This document shows, piece by piece, positions 6,532 through 7,718 of a stretch of 7,718 nucleotides of DNA. Source of the DNA: JALYQB01 sp035640155 (GTDB lineage: Bacteria > Actinomycetota > Actinomycetes > Mycobacteriales > Pseudonocardiaceae); NCBI GenBank assembly GCA_035640155.1, contig DASQWR010000112.1, positions 1-7,718 on the forward strand. Reading direction: 5' to 3'. Within the stretch, counting starts at the first letter, position 1. Each line of letters starts with the position of its first letter. A program made the position numbers and the translations under genes. The notes beneath the pieces were generated by a model that worked only from the letters and a program-made list of their open reading frames with translations, was not told where the DNA came from and ran no database searches.

Positions 6532-7275
6532 CTACTGCTGGGCGAGCCACTCGTCGAAGGTGATCTCCCCGAGCTCGGCATCCGGACCGGGGAGCAGCGT
6601 CCGCTCGCTCAGCCGCAGCCCGTAGTAGCGGGCCTGCTCGTCGGTGATGACCTCGCGCGGGTCGCCCGTGGCCGCGAGGCCCTTGCGCACCAGCTCGTCG
6701 AGCCAGAACTGCTCCGGATCGCCGATCTCGCGGATCCCGTTCAGCGGCTCCCCCACCGCGACGCGTCCGACCCCAGCGGCAACGTCATCGGCCGCCATCG
6801 GCTGGATCAGAGCCCGCGGCAGGTGGACCTTGCCATCGACCGTGCTGAAGTCCGCGATGGCCTTGACGAACTCAAAGAACTGGGTGGCGTGCACGATCGA
6901 GTACGCCCGGCCCGACTCGCGGATCAGCTCCTCCTGGACGATCTTCGCGCGGAAATAGCCCGACTCCAACAGCCGGTCCGTGCCGACCACCGACAGCGCC
7001 ACGTAGTGCCCGACCCCCGCCTCCCCGGAGTAGTCGAGCAGGTTGGTAGTGGAGGTCCGGAAGAACTCCATGACCGGGTCATCGGCGAACGACGGCGAGT
7101 TCGACACGTCCACCACGACCGCCGCGCCCTCGAGCACCTCGACCAGACCTTCCCCGGTGAGGGTGTTCACGCCGGTGCTCGGGGCAGCTGGCAGCGCCTC
7201 GTGCCCATGCTCGCCCAGCTTGGCGACCAGCTTCGACCCGATCAGCCCCGTCCCCCCGATTACCACGACCTTCAC
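6532..7275 (-). CDS. NmrA-like / atypical SDR NAD(P)-binding oxidoreductase
   Basis: This is a 247-residue Rossmann-fold protein, MKVVVIGGTGLIGSKLVAKL at the N-terminus, with the GGTGLIG cofactor loop at 7-13. DVSNSP (56-61) lies where the cofactor-contacting strand ends, LSVVGTD is at 94-100, and a YxxxK motif is present as Tyr107-Lys111 with Ser95 upstream, so catalysis is possible rather than pure sensing. FFEF (133-136), LIQPMAADDVA (156-166) and FDEWLAQQ at the end fit actinobacterial NAD(P)H-binding proteins of this group. Start choice: GTG 7275 has AAGGGA six bases upstream. An ATG 15 bases earlier (7290) is in frame but lacks such a site and would add residues before the fold. The likely role is reduction or isomerisation of a small molecule, or redox sensing; the substrate is unknown. 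It is co-oriented with the hydrolase downstream. Confidence 0.9.
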   Translation of the reverse strand: MKVVVIGGTGLIGSKLVAKLGEHGHEALPAAPSTGVNTLTGEGLVEVLEGAAVVVDVSNSPSFADDPVMEFFRTSTTNLLDYSGEAGVGHYVALSVVGTDRLLESGYFRAKIVQEELIRESGRAYSIVHATQFFEFVKAIADFSTVDGKVHLPRALIQPMAADDVAAGVGRVAVGEPLNGIREIGDPEQFWLDELVRKGLAATGDPREVITDEQARYYGLRLSERTLLPGPDAELGEITFDEWLAQQ

Positions 7276-7556
7276 GACGTATCCCTTCATTCGACGAACG
7301 CGATCCCCCCTGCCCACCGTCATCGGCAGGTCCGAAAGCGAGGACAACACGGCCCCCAGGAACTGTGACGCAGATCCGCGAACAGCGCCGTGATGCCGGT
7401 CGTGTCACGGATCAGTGGTTCACTCTTGTTCCCCTCTCGACACACCAGCACCTCGCGAGGACGACACACGGAAACGACGTCGCCGGGCCGGCGGTTCCGA
7501 AAGCCGAGCGCAGGAGTGCCTCTTCAAGGGCCCTCGACGCCTAGCTCACCCCGGGG
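7276..7556. other. Leader region of the NmrA-like gene
   Basis: I see no convincing gene here. AAGGGA at 7282-7287 on the minus strand is the ribosome binding site for GTG 7275. A CCCCGGGG self-complementary patch lies at the right end, just past the stop of the partial gene, but without a T-run to call a terminator. No clear actinobacterial promoter hexamers could be chosen by eye. Confidence 0.35.
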
Positions 7557-7718
7557 TCACGGACGGGGCGCGCGGCGGGACCGCCGTTCCTCGAGCTCCT
7601 CGCCACTCACCGGGATGAGCATCGGCTGGCCGGGGACGCCGAACATGGTGACGACGAATCGGGTCTGGGCGTCGGCGAGGTTGTTGCCGTCCTGGTAATG
7701 GATCACGTCGCCGCCCGG
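7557..7718 (-). CDS. C-terminal 53 codons of an unrecognised protein (5' end outside window)
   Basis: The minus strand is open from the right edge to a TGA at 7557-7559. It reads GGDVIHYQDGNNLADAQTRF, then VVTMFGVPGQPMLIPVSGEE, then an Arg-rich tail. Codons are strongly G/C-ending, and the mixed polar and hydrophobic pattern looks like a folded domain ending in a basic tail. I do not recognise the family. It is co-oriented with the NmrA-like gene 281 bases downstream and could share transcription with it, but the gap is long. Confidence 0.6.
   Translation of the reverse strand, partial: PGGDVIHYQDGNNLADAQTRFVVTMFGVPGQPMLIPVSGEELEERRSRRAPRP

Noticed and set aside
5347..7368. A 673-codon plus-strand open frame
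   Set aside because: It runs antisense through the intact hydrolase and the NmrA-like gene, both of which have full motifs, starts and ribosome binding sites. It shows no motif of its own and is the usual antisense shadow in high-GC DNA.
1..7718. CRISPR array, tRNA, rRNA, riboswitch or complete insertion sequence
   Set aside because: No regularly spaced identical repeats beyond the short GGTGACA motif were seen, and no tRNA-like cloverleaf, no long RNA signature, and no intact transposase with paired terminal repeats.

Overview
The window is very GC-rich. One line of the ltrA-like gene counts about 77% GC, with strong G/C third positions, GTG starts and GGAG-type ribosome binding sites. Together with an LtrA-family protein, a DUF5996 remnant and an NmrA-like reductase, this points to a high-GC actinobacterium (Pseudonocardia/Mycobacterium/Streptomyces-like). 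I cannot name a genus from the sequence alone.

Layout. Positions 1-1350 hold the first 450 codons of a minus-strand FAD-dependent phytoene-desaturase-like or hydroxysqualene-dehydroxylase-like oxidoreductase that runs off the left edge. Positions 1534-4930 are mostly a gene graveyard. It holds a minus-strand arylsulfatase remnant (about 1652-1905), an intact plus-strand LtrA-family membrane protein (2270-3499), a frameshifted plus-strand DUF5996 C-terminal remnant (about 3560-3912), a frameshifted minus-strand gene of unknown function that still has its ribosome binding site and ATG (about 3930-4235), and a plus-strand short-chain dehydrogenase pseudogene (about 4250-4930). The SDR pseudogene has markedly lower GC, about 45-50% in the lines counted. 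It is followed by iterated GGTGACA-type direct repeats (4961-4998) in a non-coding stretch that may be a transposon-end remnant.

From 5167 the sequence is orderly again and everything is on the minus strand: an intact alpha/beta hydrolase with a complete Ser-Asp-His triad (5167-5994), a 537-base gap with only one weak ORF, an intact NmrA/atypical-SDR NAD(P)-binding protein (6532-7275, GTG start), and the last 53 codons of an unrecognised protein that enters from the right edge (7557-7718).

Functionally, the two intact soluble enzymes (hydrolase and NmrA-like reductase) are co-oriented and could be accessory small-molecule metabolism genes, but no pathway can be read from them. The main story is a decaying region in which only the ltrA-like gene is open from start to stop. 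I saw no CRISPR array, tRNA, rRNA, complete insertion sequence or recognisable new defence or biosynthetic system.
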